A DNA stretch of 64,000 bases from Pseudomonas sp. WS 5079 (GCF_012985465.1 NZ_JAAQWN010000001.1:310001-374000); one strand, 5' to 3'. Counted from the stretch's first letter, positions 44,839 through 53,882 are shown. A program made the numbers and translations. The notes: a model not told the origin generated them from the letters alone.

Positions 44839-45519
44839 CTAAACATACTTCCAGCCATTTTTTACAAAATTCCCGGTGTAATCCAAGATCTTTTTTGCTC
44901 GCTCTGGATTTTTCAGTACACACCGTGCTGCCAAATTATGTAGCCGACCAATTCGATGCATTATCGCAACCTTGTCAGCCTCAATTGTTTTTATTTGATC
45001 CAACAGGCAATCTTGAATCAATTTTCTAGCGCGCTCGGGCTTCGGGGCATCTTTTTTAATTATATAAAGCCAAGCATCCATGATCTCTATATTCTCAAAA
45101 TAATCATCAAAATATGGATGTATCCATGAATATTCACCGCACGCCTCTGTGAGCTCGACAGCGCCCGACACACCCGCATCCCCCATATCCCTGGTGGACT
45201 TTTGCATATTGCATGGATGGCAGGAAAGCGCCAAATTTACAGCTGTGAAAGCCCATTTCTTGTACTTGCCCTTGGACTTGTCGAGGAAATGCTCTATATC
45301 CTCCGTGGCATTTCTTCGCTCAACGGTTATCTTTCGTCTGCAATATATGCATCGCCCTTCTTGCTGTGCCCTGAGAGATAGACGCAATGACTTCTTTAGC
45401 TCAGTAAATTCATTGCTGCTCCATTCCAAATCTCCCCGCTCGAAACTGGCGATTTGATCCGGGTACTGGTTAAGTATATCGCGATGCAATGGCTGAAGCC
45501 TAGTAGGGCCGAAACTCAT
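44839..45519 (-). CDS. ptuB: HNH endonuclease, PtuB-like
   Basis: 226 residues. The HNH site is CIYCRRKI (about 57), then DIEHFLDKSKGKYKKW and NLALSCHPCNMQKS: His-Asn-(His/Lys)-type ββα-metal fold with two CxxC zinc knuckles. It overlaps the ATPase gene by 4 nt on the same strand. A P-loop ATPase followed by an HNH protein is the Septu (PtuAB) layout, in which the complex degrades DNA during phage infection. It can also occur as a retron accessory pair, but no reverse transcriptase is present. Confidence 0.78.
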   Translation of the reverse strand: MSFGPTRLQPLHRDILNQYPDQIASFERGDLEWSSNEFTELKKSLRLSLRAQQEGRCIYCRRKITVERRNATEDIEHFLDKSKGKYKKWAFTAVNLALSCHPCNMQKSTRDMGDAGVSGAVELTEACGEYSWIHPYFDDYFENIEIMDAWLYIIKKDAPKPERARKLIQDCLLDQIKTIEADKVAIMHRIGRLHNLAARCVLKNPERAKKILDYTGNFVKNGWKYV

Positions 45520-47033
45520 GCATACATCTCCCTCAAGTCAGCGATACGTTTAATCGTATCGTACAGAGGGTCATCCGCGTCCAGCTGTATGTTGTGATCG
45601 AGTAGATTATCTGCAGCTGCCAAGAATTTTTCTGGCTCACTGTTAACATCTGTTAGTGTCGTGAGGCAGTCTTGGATAAGAGAGGCAACCGTCAAGGATC
45701 GAGGAGAGGTTAGACCGAATTGCTCTGATAGGATTGTATCAGCGTTACGACCATAGAGCTCCGATTTCATCCAAGGTTCAACTGATGGAAGGTCGCGAAT
45801 AAAACTAATATCATTTGGCGCGCTTGAAACTATGAGCGGCGAGTGCGTAGCAATCACTACTGTGCATTCATCAGCCATATTCCGGACTATGCTTACCATA
45901 TCCTTGATGATTTTTGCTTGCCATTGTGGATGCAGGGAGTTCTCTGGCTCATCAAATAAAACCAGCGTACGCTCCGTCACACAAAAGCAGAGAGCCAGCG
46001 TACTAAGAAGATAGAGCCTCTCCCCCGAGCTTAAATCAGATAACCCAAGCTTCCGGAGCCCCTTCTCAAATACAATGTCATGGAGCTGTATTTCCTTATT
46101 CCGTAGCTTTGCAAGGTTCTCCTCTGTCGCGCTGGATTGTTCCAATGTATTTGTCAGCTCTAAAGTTAATCCGGTCCTTTCGGCGCGCGCAATGGTTCCC
46201 GATAATGTATTAGTTTTAGATCGTGGAGAAAAAATCAATCTGATTTGGCGTGCGAACCCCATTTCCTCGAGAATATTCCCCGCCATCGAGCCTGCAAGGC
46301 CATTGCACCCCTCCCCCAGCATGAAAGAGGAAAGTATACGAAAGGGCGCTTTTTCGGACAGGATATTACTATTTACTCTATTGCCAAAGTAAAAATATTC
46401 GCAAAGATATTTACTAGCCTCGCTTACCCTCGGGAAACGGTCATACATGGTTCCGGATAGACATATGATACGCTGGCAGTAATTTTGGACTTCACGGTTG
46501 CGCGCGAGAAACCTGAGATATCGAGACTTCCCCAGGCCATTAACGCCAGTAATTATATGGAACTTACCCCGATGCGGCAGCATAGAGTAACCGTCATATG
46601 TTTCAAGTAAACCACCCTGGCTTATATGGCTACGAGCCTCTCGCATAGCCGTAATGCTCTCGAAATTCTTTTTCAAGAGTTTATCCTGCAAGGAAAGAGC
46701 CTCCCTCTCATCTCCCAGTGCCTCAAGGTGTTTTTGTTTTAAATATAAGTCGAGTTCTTTTTGAAGGCCGGATAACTTAGCTGACTCCGTGTGTATTTTT
46801 TTGTCGAAATCAGAAATCTCCCCCTGGTTCCGTGATAACATTTCAGAAAGCAGCTCAATTTTTCGGCCAGCTGCAAGCCCGCCATCTTCGGCGCGTGTCG
46901 CGAGCTCAATTTGCCTCGCGAATTCTTGCTCGGTTTCTGCCGACTTGAACAGAAGCTTCTGCCTCTCTAGCTGATACTCGGCGATAAGTTGTTGATAATT
47001 AAGTATCGCCAATCTCAGGCTTTCAATATTCAC
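45516..47033 (-). CDS. ptuA: AAA/ABC-type ATPase, PtuA-like
   Basis: 505 residues. The N-terminal ~130 residues form a long coiled coil (KLSGLQKELDLYLKQKHLEA). The ABC-type ATPase follows: Walker A TGVNGLGKSR (about 164), signature DLSSGERLYL, Walker B TLVLFDEPENSLHP, and switch His in IATHSPLIVSS. This matches the SMC/OLD-like ATPases of Septu. The start is 70-80 nt right of a permease remnant. AT-rich codon use confirms foreign origin. Assignment to Septu rests on the HNH partner; coiled coils at this end are somewhat longer than I expect for PtuA. Confidence 0.78.
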   Translation of the reverse strand: MNIESLRLAILNYQQLIAEYQLERQKLLFKSAETEQEFARQIELATRAEDGGLAAGRKIELLSEMLSRNQGEISDFDKKIHTESAKLSGLQKELDLYLKQKHLEALGDEREALSLQDKLLKKNFESITAMREARSHISQGGLLETYDGYSMLPHRGKFHIITGVNGLGKSRYLRFLARNREVQNYCQRIICLSGTMYDRFPRVSEASKYLCEYFYFGNRVNSNILSEKAPFRILSSFMLGEGCNGLAGSMAGNILEEMGFARQIRLIFSPRSKTNTLSGTIARAERTGLTLELTNTLEQSSATEENLAKLRNKEIQLHDIVFEKGLRKLGLSDLSSGERLYLLSTLALCFCVTERTLVLFDEPENSLHPQWQAKIIKDMVSIVRNMADECTVVIATHSPLIVSSAPNDISFIRDLPSVEPWMKSELYGRNADTILSEQFGLTSPRSLTVASLIQDCLTTLTDVNSEPEKFLAAADNLLDHNIQLDADDPLYDTIKRIADLREMYA

Positions 47034-48060
47034 TTTTACTTCCTTGTTTCATTTGGAGAACCAGAGGCTTGATTAGTGATTCTAAATTCACGGGCATAAT
47101 TAAATTATTTTAAATGCCTTTGTACGCCTCGCATATTCCGATCCAGCATCGATGATGCATTCGGACATCCGTCGTGCTGGCCATTTGACACATATATTCG
47201 CTGTTCTTTACGCTTCTGGCAAGCGCAATGAATACATTGGAGGTAATGTCCATGGTGTTGGACGGGACGATCGATCCCAAGTAGAGGTTCAGTGCATTTA
47301 TACGTAATTGGGAAATAATAGTGAAAACGACGGCCGTCAGAGCCATGACTGGCAGGAAGGCAGCGGAATTCACCTCTCCTTTCGGTTTCCAGTCATTTGG
47401 CATTACGACATAGTCGTTGTGAGTCCGTTGGTAAAGGCAGAAACCGAAGAGCACGATGATAGGCGGACCCCGGGTCTGAAGGAACTGCATGGAAGACACG
47501 CCCTTCCAGAAGCACCAGATAGTGATGTGCCAATCGCTGCAAAGATCCCTATCTCCGCCGTTGGGGCAGCCTTAATACCCGCCTAATCGACGATATCCTC
47601 CGGGACTGATGCCGACTTGGTCATCGACTCGAATGATTTGGGAAAACGTCGTTTGGTCTGGATCATGGACAGAACCAAGATTGAGTGCGTCACCATGTCC
47701 TTAGAAGACATAGATCTCCCACATTTCTTACGCAACAATAGTCCTCGCTGGCGGACGGTTGCGTCGTGTTTAGAGGCTAGTGCTGTTGCGTATTCGAAAC
47801 AGCACTCCAGCAACAAAATGCCTTCTCATATTTGAGCAACACCTTCTAATCGCACTATCAACCTAACCCAATTTCCATGGGCACTTCTTGACGCAACATG
47901 CTCCGAAGTCACCTTCTCTCAGCGCTGTCCTATGCGGACCTGGGGGGCTCTGGAGGCTGCTTTTCACTAAGCGACCTAGAACCACTGCGTGCCAGATTCA
48001 AAAGCAGCCTCCGTCGCCGGCGTTGACCTGCCTTCGTTTGAGCCTTGGGCCATCTGACGT
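47034..48060. other. Decayed region near right end of the island
   Basis: About 1 kb without an intact gene. It holds the permease remnant at 47110-47499. Frames at 47583-47835 on both strands are short, lack ribosome sites and have no family I know. The mix of broken frames and rising GC toward 47880 suggests older, decaying insertions. Confidence 0.5.
47110..47499 (-). pseudogene. Remnant of a purine/cytosine (NCS1-type) permease gene
   Basis: A leftward open frame of 129 codons has a stretch reading FLPVMALTAVVFTIISQLRI followed by NALNLYLGSIVPSN. It resembles the conserved NCS1 permease motif Q-x-R-I-N-x3-N-x-Y-x-G-S-x4-S-N. Text on both sides does not follow the family, and a full permease is over 400 residues. 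I take it as a fragment with frameshifts. This is by-eye likeness only. Confidence 0.35.
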
Positions 48061-48537
48061 TTATGGCGAGTCAGCACACCGTTCACCAACACTGTGATGA
48101 AATCGATATCGTTGCCCGTCGTAACGCAGTACTGGGAAACAAGAGCCCGGGCCGCCGACCTTGACATCAGGCCAACCATTATTGCCTTTGCTAGCGAGAA
48201 ACTCAGCGGCGCCGCTTTCTTTGAGCATGAGTTTCCAGTGGCCGTCAGACTGCTGACTGACTAGATAAAATCCAGTACCCGCTTGCCCATAACAGTAAGT
48301 GCTGCCTTCGGTAATCAACGCATCCGGCCGGCCGTCACCGTTCAGGTCCTCAACCAATTCCATGGTTACCGGCGTGTAGCTACCTGTTGTCTCGATTTCG
48401 CACTCCGACGTCTCTTGGTTAAATCCAGCAGCGCGGAATGCTTTCAACTGCTCGCTACGCGGTAGTTCATCCGCCAGCGCTGTAGCACTGATCACGAAAC
48501 ATGCCACCCACAGACCTGACGTAAGCCTTCCCCGCAT
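48061..48537 (-). CDS. Exported hypothetical protein with calcium-loop-like motif
   Basis: 158 residues. Signal peptide MRGRLTSGLWVACFVISATA (cut after ALA), then a periplasmic domain with DLNGDGRPDALI (about 66-77), a D-x-N/D-x-D-G loop as in FG-GAP or dockerin-like calcium sites. Two Cys pairs may form disulfides. GC-rich codon use is core-like, so this gene may be outside the island or cargo from a close relative. Function unknown. Confidence 0.7.
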   Translation of the reverse strand: MRGRLTSGLWVACFVISATALADELPRSEQLKAFRAAGFNQETSECEIETTGSYTPVTMELVEDLNGDGRPDALITEGSTYCYGQAGTGFYLVSQQSDGHWKLMLKESGAAEFLASKGNNGWPDVKVGGPGSCFPVLRYDGQRYRFHHSVGERCADSP

Positions 48538-48583
48538 ATAGATCGTCCCTATATGATGCCAAACGTTTAGCTATGCTCTTGAC

Positions 48584-48619
48584 TATAACTAAACTAAATG
48601 ACTGTTTAGTTTAGTTATA
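48584..48619. repeat. Perfect 15-6-15 AT-rich palindrome, candidate attR of the island
   Basis: TATAACTAAACTAAA, spacer TGACTG, TTTAGTTTAGTTATA: 15-bp perfect arms with a 6-nt spacer. It lies in an AT-rich pocket 31 nt from the end of the core GntR gene. Arm length, symmetry and spacer fit a tyrosine-recombinase core site, and GInts are described as ending in a short AT-rich segment. A terminator role for the GntR gene is less likely because the stem has almost no GC. It could also be an operator for the gene at 48061. Confidence 0.55.
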
Positions 48620-48649
48620 ATAATCCACTCACACTCCTAAGCTAAAATG

Positions 48650-49429
48650 CTAACCCTTCCTCGCCCCCGGACTCTGCCAAAACGCAGGATCAGCACTCTT
48701 GAGCCGCTCAACCGCATTATTGATATGCTCCAGCGCCGCCTGGCGCGCGGCTTGCGGGTCGCGTGCGGCAATGGCGGCGTACACCGCAAAGTGCTCGGCC
48801 CGGACGGTCTTGGCCAGGTCGCGGCGGCGCTCTTCGTTGGAGCGGGTGATGCGGATCGCTTCTTTGATGAACTGCGCGATGAATTCGTGCAATGACGGAT
48901 ACAGCGGATTGCCGGTCGCCTTGGAAATGGAGTGATGGAACGCCAAGTCCTCCTCAACCCCGTCGCGACTCCCCTGTTCGGCCGTATCAATGGCCTTCAG
49001 CGCCTGGTGGATCGCTTCCAGTTGCGCCGGTGAGTGCCGTTGCGCCGCCAGTGCCGCCGCTTCGCCTTCGATGCCACGGCGTAGTTCGGTGACGCGCAAC
49101 ACCGCCTCGATCGACCCGCCCACATCCAGGTCAATGGTGAACGCCTTGATGTGCGCACCTTCGCTGACCACCGTGCCGCTGCCCTGGCGCACCTCCACCA
49201 GGCCGGCTGACTTGAGGCGCGAAATGGCCTCACGGATAACCGTCCGGCTCACGCCGAAGCGCTCGGCGAGTACGGGCTCGGTGGGCAGGCGATCGCCCGG
49301 CAGTGCTTCACCGTTGGCGATGTAGGCCTTGAGGGCCGCCGTCACCTGGTCGGACAGTGTGCCCTTGGCGGCGTCCTTGAGGATGCCCAGCGCATCGGCA
49401 CTACAGGAAGACTTGTCAGCAGTGGGCAT
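48650..49429 (-). CDS. GntR/FadR-type regulator of the sugar-acid operon
   Basis: 259 residues: winged HTH at about 25-90 (LPGDRLPTEPVLAERFGVSR, TVIREAISRLKSAGLVEVRQ) and a C-terminal FCD domain with the metal/ligand residues D-x3-H (DLAFHHSI) and the later His residues. FCD regulators usually respond to sugar acids. It is divergent from the tetronate operon, with a candidate operator at 49506-49514. Likely a repressor released by a pathway intermediate. Confidence 0.9.
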   Translation of the reverse strand: MPTADKSSCSADALGILKDAAKGTLSDQVTAALKAYIANGEALPGDRLPTEPVLAERFGVSRTVIREAISRLKSAGLVEVRQGSGTVVSEGAHIKAFTIDLDVGGSIEAVLRVTELRRGIEGEAAALAAQRHSPAQLEAIHQALKAIDTAEQGSRDGVEEDLAFHHSISKATGNPLYPSLHEFIAQFIKEAIRITRSNEERRRDLAKTVRAEHFAVYAAIAARDPQAARQAALEHINNAVERLKSADPAFWQSPGARKG

Positions 49430-49505
49430 AGAAAGCTCTGGCTCAAATCTGTGAAAGGTACTGCATTTTATGCCCGGCGTCCCCTGGGGATTTAGTCGTT
49501 GAATT

Positions 49506-49514
49506 CGTATGACG
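49506..49514. promoter_or_regulatory. Candidate FadR-type operator
   Basis: CGT-ATG-ACG is a GT-N3-AC core dyad as used by FCD-type GntR proteins, set between the divergent GntR gene and the MFS gene. It lies about 80 nt before the MFS start. No second copy was found. Confidence 0.4.
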
Positions 49515-49594
49515 TATTATGATAAAAAACGCCCCATCATGTAATCCGACACACACAACGCCACCCACTATAAAAATAAGGATGGGGGAAACAC

Positions 49595-50905
49595 ATGACT
49601 GAGTCAGTGATTCAAACCAGTACTGCCGTACCCGCAGATCGCTTCGAGAACCTGGCGTATCGCAAAGTGGCGTGGCGGATCATGCCGCTGTTGCTGCTGT
49701 GCTATCTGGTCGCCTACCTGGACCGGGTGAACGTCGGTTTCGCCAAGTTGCAGATGTCTGACGATTTGCAGTTTTCCGAAGCCGTCTACGGCCTTGGTGC
49801 AGGGATCTTCTTCATTGCCTACTTCCTCGTCGAGGTGCCCAGCAACCTGATCCTGCATCGCGTCGGCGCGCGCTTGTGGATCGCCCGCATCATGATCACC
49901 TGGGGCATCATCTCCTCGGCCATGGCCCTGGTGACCACGCCGACATCCTTCTACATCATGCGTTTCCTGCTGGGGATTGCCGAGGCCGGGTTCTATCCGG
50001 GTGTCATCCTGTATCTGTCCTATTGGTTCCCGACCCACCGCCGCGGCAAGATGTATGCCCTGTTTGCCACCGCTGTGCCGCTGTCCGGGCTGATTGGCGC
50101 GCCGCTGTCCGGCTGGATCATGAGCGCGTTCAACGGTATGCATGGATATGCCGGCTGGCAATGGCTGTTCTTCCTTGAAGGGCTGCCCTCGATTGCCGTC
50201 GGTTTCCTTGTGGTGTTCTGCCTCAGCGACCGGATCTCCAGCGCCGGCTGGCTCACCCGCGAAGAGAAAACCCTGCTACAGGCACGCATTGACGCCGAAG
50301 CCGTCGGCCACCAGAAACACAGCCTTAAAGAGGTGTTCCTGCAACCGCGTATCTGGCTGTTGACGGCCATCTACTTCTGCATGATCGCCGGGTTCTACAC
50401 CGTCGGTTTCTGGTTGCCGACCCTTATCCGCCAGGCCGGCGTCAGCGATGTGTTTGAGGTGGGCATGCTCACCGCCATCCCGTACGCCGCCGCGGCAGTC
50501 ACCATGATCGTGGTTTCACGCAGTGCCGACCGGCTGCGCGAACGGCGCTGGCACCTGGCGCTGACCGCCGTGCTCGGGGGTATCGGCCTGTTCATCTCCG
50601 CCACCTGGAGCGACAACTTTACCGTGTCGATGATCGGCCTGACCCTGGGCTCGATGGGGGCCATGAGCACCCTGCCCTTGTTCTGGAGCCTGCCGACAGC
50701 CTTCCTCGGCGGTACGGCTGCCGCTGCCGGCATTGCGCTGATCAACTCCTGGGGCAACCTGGCGGGCTTTGTCTCGCCGTACCTGATGGGCTTCCTCAAG
50801 GACCTGACCCACAGCACCACAATCGGCATGTACGTGATGGCGAGCGCCCTGTTCCTCGGCGCCCTGCTGGTCTTCAGAATTCCCGGAAAACTCGTCAACC
50901 GCTGA
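49595..50905 (+). CDS. MFS sugar-acid importer (ACS family)
   Basis: 436 residues, about 12 membrane segments. The opening RKVAWRIMPLLLLCYLVAYL, DRVNVGFAKLQM and the later GIAEAGFYPGVILYLSYWFP, RRGKMYALF motifs mark the anion:cation symporter family (phthalate/glucarate/tartrate type). GGGGGAA lies 5 nt before the ATG. First gene of the tetronate operon, so it should bring in erythronate or a related acid with H+ or Na+. Confidence 0.9.
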   Translation: MTESVIQTSTAVPADRFENLAYRKVAWRIMPLLLLCYLVAYLDRVNVGFAKLQMSDDLQFSEAVYGLGAGIFFIAYFLVEVPSNLILHRVGARLWIARIMITWGIISSAMALVTTPTSFYIMRFLLGIAEAGFYPGVILYLSYWFPTHRRGKMYALFATAVPLSGLIGAPLSGWIMSAFNGMHGYAGWQWLFFLEGLPSIAVGFLVVFCLSDRISSAGWLTREEKTLLQARIDAEAVGHQKHSLKEVFLQPRIWLLTAIYFCMIAGFYTVGFWLPTLIRQAGVSDVFEVGMLTAIPYAAAAVTMIVVSRSADRLRERRWHLALTAVLGGIGLFISATWSDNFTVSMIGLTLGSMGAMSTLPLFWSLPTAFLGGTAAAAGIALINSWGNLAGFVSPYLMGFLKDLTHSTTIGMYVMASALFLGALLVFRIPGKLVNR

Positions 50906-50920
50906 CGTTTGGAGTAACTC

Positions 50921-51895
50921 ATGAATATTCTCGTGACCGGTGCAGCCGGCTTCCTCGGCCGGCGCCTGATCGAAGCGCTGCTGCTGCGTGGTTCGCTCAC
51001 CGACCGCACTGGCCAGTCGCGGCCCATCGGGCAGATCGTCGCCTTCGACATGGTCGAACTCACAGGGATCGCTGATCCCCGGGTCAAAGTGGTGTGTGGC
51101 GATATCGCCAACGCGCAAGTGCTGGAAAGCCTGATCGATGCCAACACAGACAGCATCTTCCATCTGGCTGCGGTGGTTTCCAGCCAGGCCGAAGGCGACT
51201 TTGAATTGGGCATGCGCATCAACTTCAGCGCAACCCAGAACATGCTGGAGCGCGTGCGCCAGCTCGGTACGTGCCCCAAATGGGTGATGACCAGCTCTGT
51301 CGCGGTGTTCGGCGGACAGTTGCCGGAACAGGTGCCGGATAATCAGGTCTGGGCGCCGCAAAGCTCCTACGGCACGCAAAAAGCCATGAACGACTTGCTG
51401 CTCGCCGACTACAGCCGGCGCGCCTTCGTCGATGGTCGCAGCCTGCGCATGCCGACCATCGTGGTGCGCCCAGGCAAACCCAACCTGGCGGCCTCCAGCT
51501 TCGCCAGCGGGATTATCCGCGAGCCGCTCAACGGCCAACCCAGCGTGTGTCCGGTACCACTCGACACCCGCCTGTGGCTGATGTCGCCGGCACAGGCCAT
51601 TGACAACCTGATTCATGGCCATGAACTGGGTGGCGAGCAACTGGTCCAGGGCCGGGTGATCAACATGCCGGGCCTGTCGATCACCGTTGAACGCATGATC
51701 GATGCCCTGCGCCAGACCGCCGGTGCGCAAGTGGCCGAACGGATTCGCATGGAGCCCAACCAGGCGATCGAGCGCATTGTCGGCTCCTGGCCCGGCGCCT
51801 TTTGCGCCACCTACTCCCGGGACCTGGGCTTTACCGCAGACGAGCATTTCACTGATGTGATCGAGCAATTCATCCATGAATACCAGCCCGGCTAA
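50921..51895 (+). CDS. denD: D-erythronate 2-dehydrogenase
   Basis: 324 residues, extended SDR. NAD-binding loop TGAAGFLGRRL at the N-terminus, and the catalytic Ser (MTSSVAVFGG) with Tyr-x3-Lys (SSYGTQKAM). The RPGKPNLAASSFASGIIREP segment is typical of the DenD group. It oxidises D-erythronate to 2-oxo-tetronate with NAD+. It is 15 nt after the transporter and 20 nt before the kinase; the operon context makes this assignment stronger than the SDR fold alone would. Confidence 0.88.
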   Translation: MNILVTGAAGFLGRRLIEALLLRGSLTDRTGQSRPIGQIVAFDMVELTGIADPRVKVVCGDIANAQVLESLIDANTDSIFHLAAVVSSQAEGDFELGMRINFSATQNMLERVRQLGTCPKWVMTSSVAVFGGQLPEQVPDNQVWAPQSSYGTQKAMNDLLLADYSRRAFVDGRSLRMPTIVVRPGKPNLAASSFASGIIREPLNGQPSVCPVPLDTRLWLMSPAQAIDNLIHGHELGGEQLVQGRVINMPGLSITVERMIDALRQTAGAQVAERIRMEPNQAIERIVGSWPGAFCATYSRDLGFTADEHFTDVIEQFIHEYQPG

Positions 51896-51915
51896 ACCCG
51901 ATTGAGGAGCGCACC

Positions 51916-53208
51916 ATGTTGAACGCCCCTGCCCGGCCGCTGCTGGGCTGCATTGCCGACGATTTCACCGGAGCCACGGACCTGGCCAACATGCTGGTGC
52001 GCGGCGGCATGCGTACTGTGCAGAGCATCGGCATACCCGCTGCCGATGTCGCCAGCCAGCTCGACGCCGATGCAATCGTCATTGCCCTCAAGTCACGCAC
52101 GGTGCCGGCCGCCGATGCCGTCGCCCAGTCCCTCGAAGCGCTGCACTGGCTGCGCGAGCGTGGCTGCGAGCAGATATTTTTCAAATACTGCTCGACCTTC
52201 GACTCCACGGCGGCCGGCAATATCGGCCAGGTCAGCGACGCCTTGCAGGACGCGCTGGGTAGCGATTTCACCCTCGCCTGCCCGGCGTTCCCGGAAAACG
52301 GGCGCACGGTGTTTCGCGGGCACTTGTTCGTGCAAGACCAATTGCTCAGCGAGTCGGGCATGCAGCATCACCCGCTGACGCCAATGACTGACGCCAACCT
52401 GGTTCGCGTGTTGCAGGCGCAGACCCAAGGCAAGGTCGGCCTGTTGCGCTATGACAGCGTGGCCGGCGGCGTCGAGAGCATCCGCGCGCGCATCGCTCAG
52501 TTGCGCGCCGACGGGGTCAGCATGGCTGTCGCCGATGCCCTGTGCGATACCGATCTCTATCTGCTGGGCGAGGCCTGTGCGCAGTTGCCGCTGCTCACTG
52601 GCGGTTCCGGGTTGGCCCTGGGCTTGCCGGGCAACTTTCGGCGTGCCGGCAAATTGCGCACGCTGGACGCTACACAAGTGCCCGCCGTCAAAGGCGCTGA
52701 GGTGGTGCTTGCGGGCAGCGCTTCCCAGGCCACCAGGGGGCAGGTCGCGAATTGGTTGCAGGCAGGTCGCCCGGCCTTGCGTATCGACCCGCTGGCATTG
52801 GCGGCGGGAAAACCGGTGGTCGAGGAGGCGCTGGCCTTCGCCGCCGACCATGCGCAAACTGTGCTGATCTACGCCACCAACACGGCCGATGAGGTCAAGG
52901 CGGTCCAGCGCGAATTAGGCGCCGAGCGTGCGGGGCACCTGGTGGAGCAAGCCATGGGGCGGATCGCCAGCGGGCTGCGCGAGGCCGGTGTGCGGCGCTT
53001 TGTGGTCGCCGGCGGGGAAACCTCGGGCGCCGTGGTCCAGGCGCTGAATATCCAGCTATTGCAGATCGGCGCGCAAATCGACCCAGGGGTGCCCGCCTGC
53101 GTCAGCACGCCCGGGGAACCCCTGGCACTGGCGCTCAAGTCGGGTAACTTCGGCGGTGTGGATTTCTTCGACAAGGCCCTCAAGCAACTGGCAGGAGTTC
53201 GGACATGA
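51916..53208 (+). CDS. otnK: 3-oxo-tetronate kinase (four-carbon acid sugar kinase)
   Basis: 430 residues of the DUF1537 family. N-terminal substrate motif LLGCIADDFTGATDLANMLV, then FFKYCSTFDSTAAGNIGQ. The C-terminal nucleotide-binding half has LAGSASQATRGQV, LLTGGSGLALGL and VAGGETSGAVVQAL. It phosphorylates the 3-oxo acid made by OtnI at C4. It overlaps otnC by 4 nt. GAGGAGC lies 6 nt before the ATG. Confidence 0.9.
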   Translation: MLNAPARPLLGCIADDFTGATDLANMLVRGGMRTVQSIGIPAADVASQLDADAIVIALKSRTVPAADAVAQSLEALHWLRERGCEQIFFKYCSTFDSTAAGNIGQVSDALQDALGSDFTLACPAFPENGRTVFRGHLFVQDQLLSESGMQHHPLTPMTDANLVRVLQAQTQGKVGLLRYDSVAGGVESIRARIAQLRADGVSMAVADALCDTDLYLLGEACAQLPLLTGGSGLALGLPGNFRRAGKLRTLDATQVPAVKGAEVVLAGSASQATRGQVANWLQAGRPALRIDPLALAAGKPVVEEALAFAADHAQTVLIYATNTADEVKAVQRELGAERAGHLVEQAMGRIASGLREAGVRRFVVAGGETSGAVVQALNIQLLQIGAQIDPGVPACVSTPGEPLALALKSGNFGGVDFFDKALKQLAGVRT

Positions 53209-53843
53209 GCAACGAAAATACCCTGCGTGAAGAGATCTGTGACGTCGGCGCTTCGTTGTACACCCGTGGCTACACGGTGGGCAGCGCCGGCAATATCAGC
53301 GCGCGCCTGGAGGACGGCTGGTTGATCACGCCCACGGACGCATGCCTGGGGCGTCTCGACCCGGCGGCGATTGCCAAGGTCAACCTGGCCGGGGAATGGG
53401 TCAGCGGCGACAAACCGTCCAAGACCCTGGCCCTGCACCGTCAGGTCTACGATCGCAACCCTGGGGTGGGCGGCGTGGTCCACACCCACTCGACCCATCT
53501 GGTGGCGTTGACGCTGGCCGGGGTCTGGCAGGAGGATACAATCCTGCCGCCGTTGACCCCTTACCAAGTGATGAAAGTCGGGCGCATCCCGCAGATCGCC
53601 TATGAGCGGCCCGGCTCTCCCAAGGTGGCCGAGCGGGTGGCGCAGCTGGCCAACCGTGTGCGCGGGGTGATGCTTGAGCGCCTCGGGCCGGTGATCTGGG
53701 AAAGCTCGGTGTCCAAAGCCAGCTATGCCCTGGAAGAATTGGAAGAAACCGCACGCCTGTGGCTGATGACCGATCCGCGCCCCGCTCCCCTGCCCCAGTC
53801 GGCACTGGATGAGTTGCACGCGGCCTTTGGTGTTCAGTGGTAA
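53205..53843 (+). CDS. otnC: 3-oxo-tetronate 4-phosphate decarboxylase (class II aldolase family)
   Basis: 212 residues. The zinc-binding HTHSTH pattern (VVHTHSTHLVALTLAG, about 92-98) is typical of L-fuculose-phosphate-aldolase-like enzymes, with the N-terminal GNISAR motif (TVGSAGNISARLEDGWLITP). It decarboxylates the kinase product to dihydroxyacetone phosphate. Overlaps otnK by 4 nt (ATGA). Confidence 0.9.
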   Translation: MSNENTLREEICDVGASLYTRGYTVGSAGNISARLEDGWLITPTDACLGRLDPAAIAKVNLAGEWVSGDKPSKTLALHRQVYDRNPGVGGVVHTHSTHLVALTLAGVWQEDTILPPLTPYQVMKVGRIPQIAYERPGSPKVAERVAQLANRVRGVMLERLGPVIWESSVSKASYALEELEETARLWLMTDPRPAPLPQSALDELHAAFGVQW

Positions 53844-53882
53844 CACCGGCCATACGATTGATTGTTCACCCCTGGAGTCTTC

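Larger units (their letters stand above)
20975..48619. mobile_element. GInt-type mobile genomic island with defence cargo (ends approximate)
   Basis: GInts are described as islands with a ginABCD operon at one end, a cargo region, and a short AT-rich end, bordered by imperfect direct repeats. Here three different tyrosine recombinases and a small coiled-coil protein lie at the left end. The cargo is lower in GC than the flanks and almost entirely defence-like. An AT-rich stretch with a 15-6-15 palindrome lies at the right end beside the core GntR gene. The operon assignment is firm. The borders are inferred: the left one may lie anywhere in 20758-21095, and the right one could be near 48050 if the exported-protein gene at 48061 belongs to the core. 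Confidence 0.7.

Noticed and set aside
44839..47033. Reading the ATPase/HNH pair as part of a retron
   Set aside because: No reverse transcriptase with a YxDD motif is present within several kilobases on either side.
48584..48619. Reading the palindrome as a Rho-independent terminator
   Set aside because: The stem is almost all A/T, with only three G/C pairs of 15, and would be weak.
50516..51877. 453-codon leftward frame across the transporter and denD
   Set aside because: It spans two well-supported genes on the other strand and has no recognisable domain.
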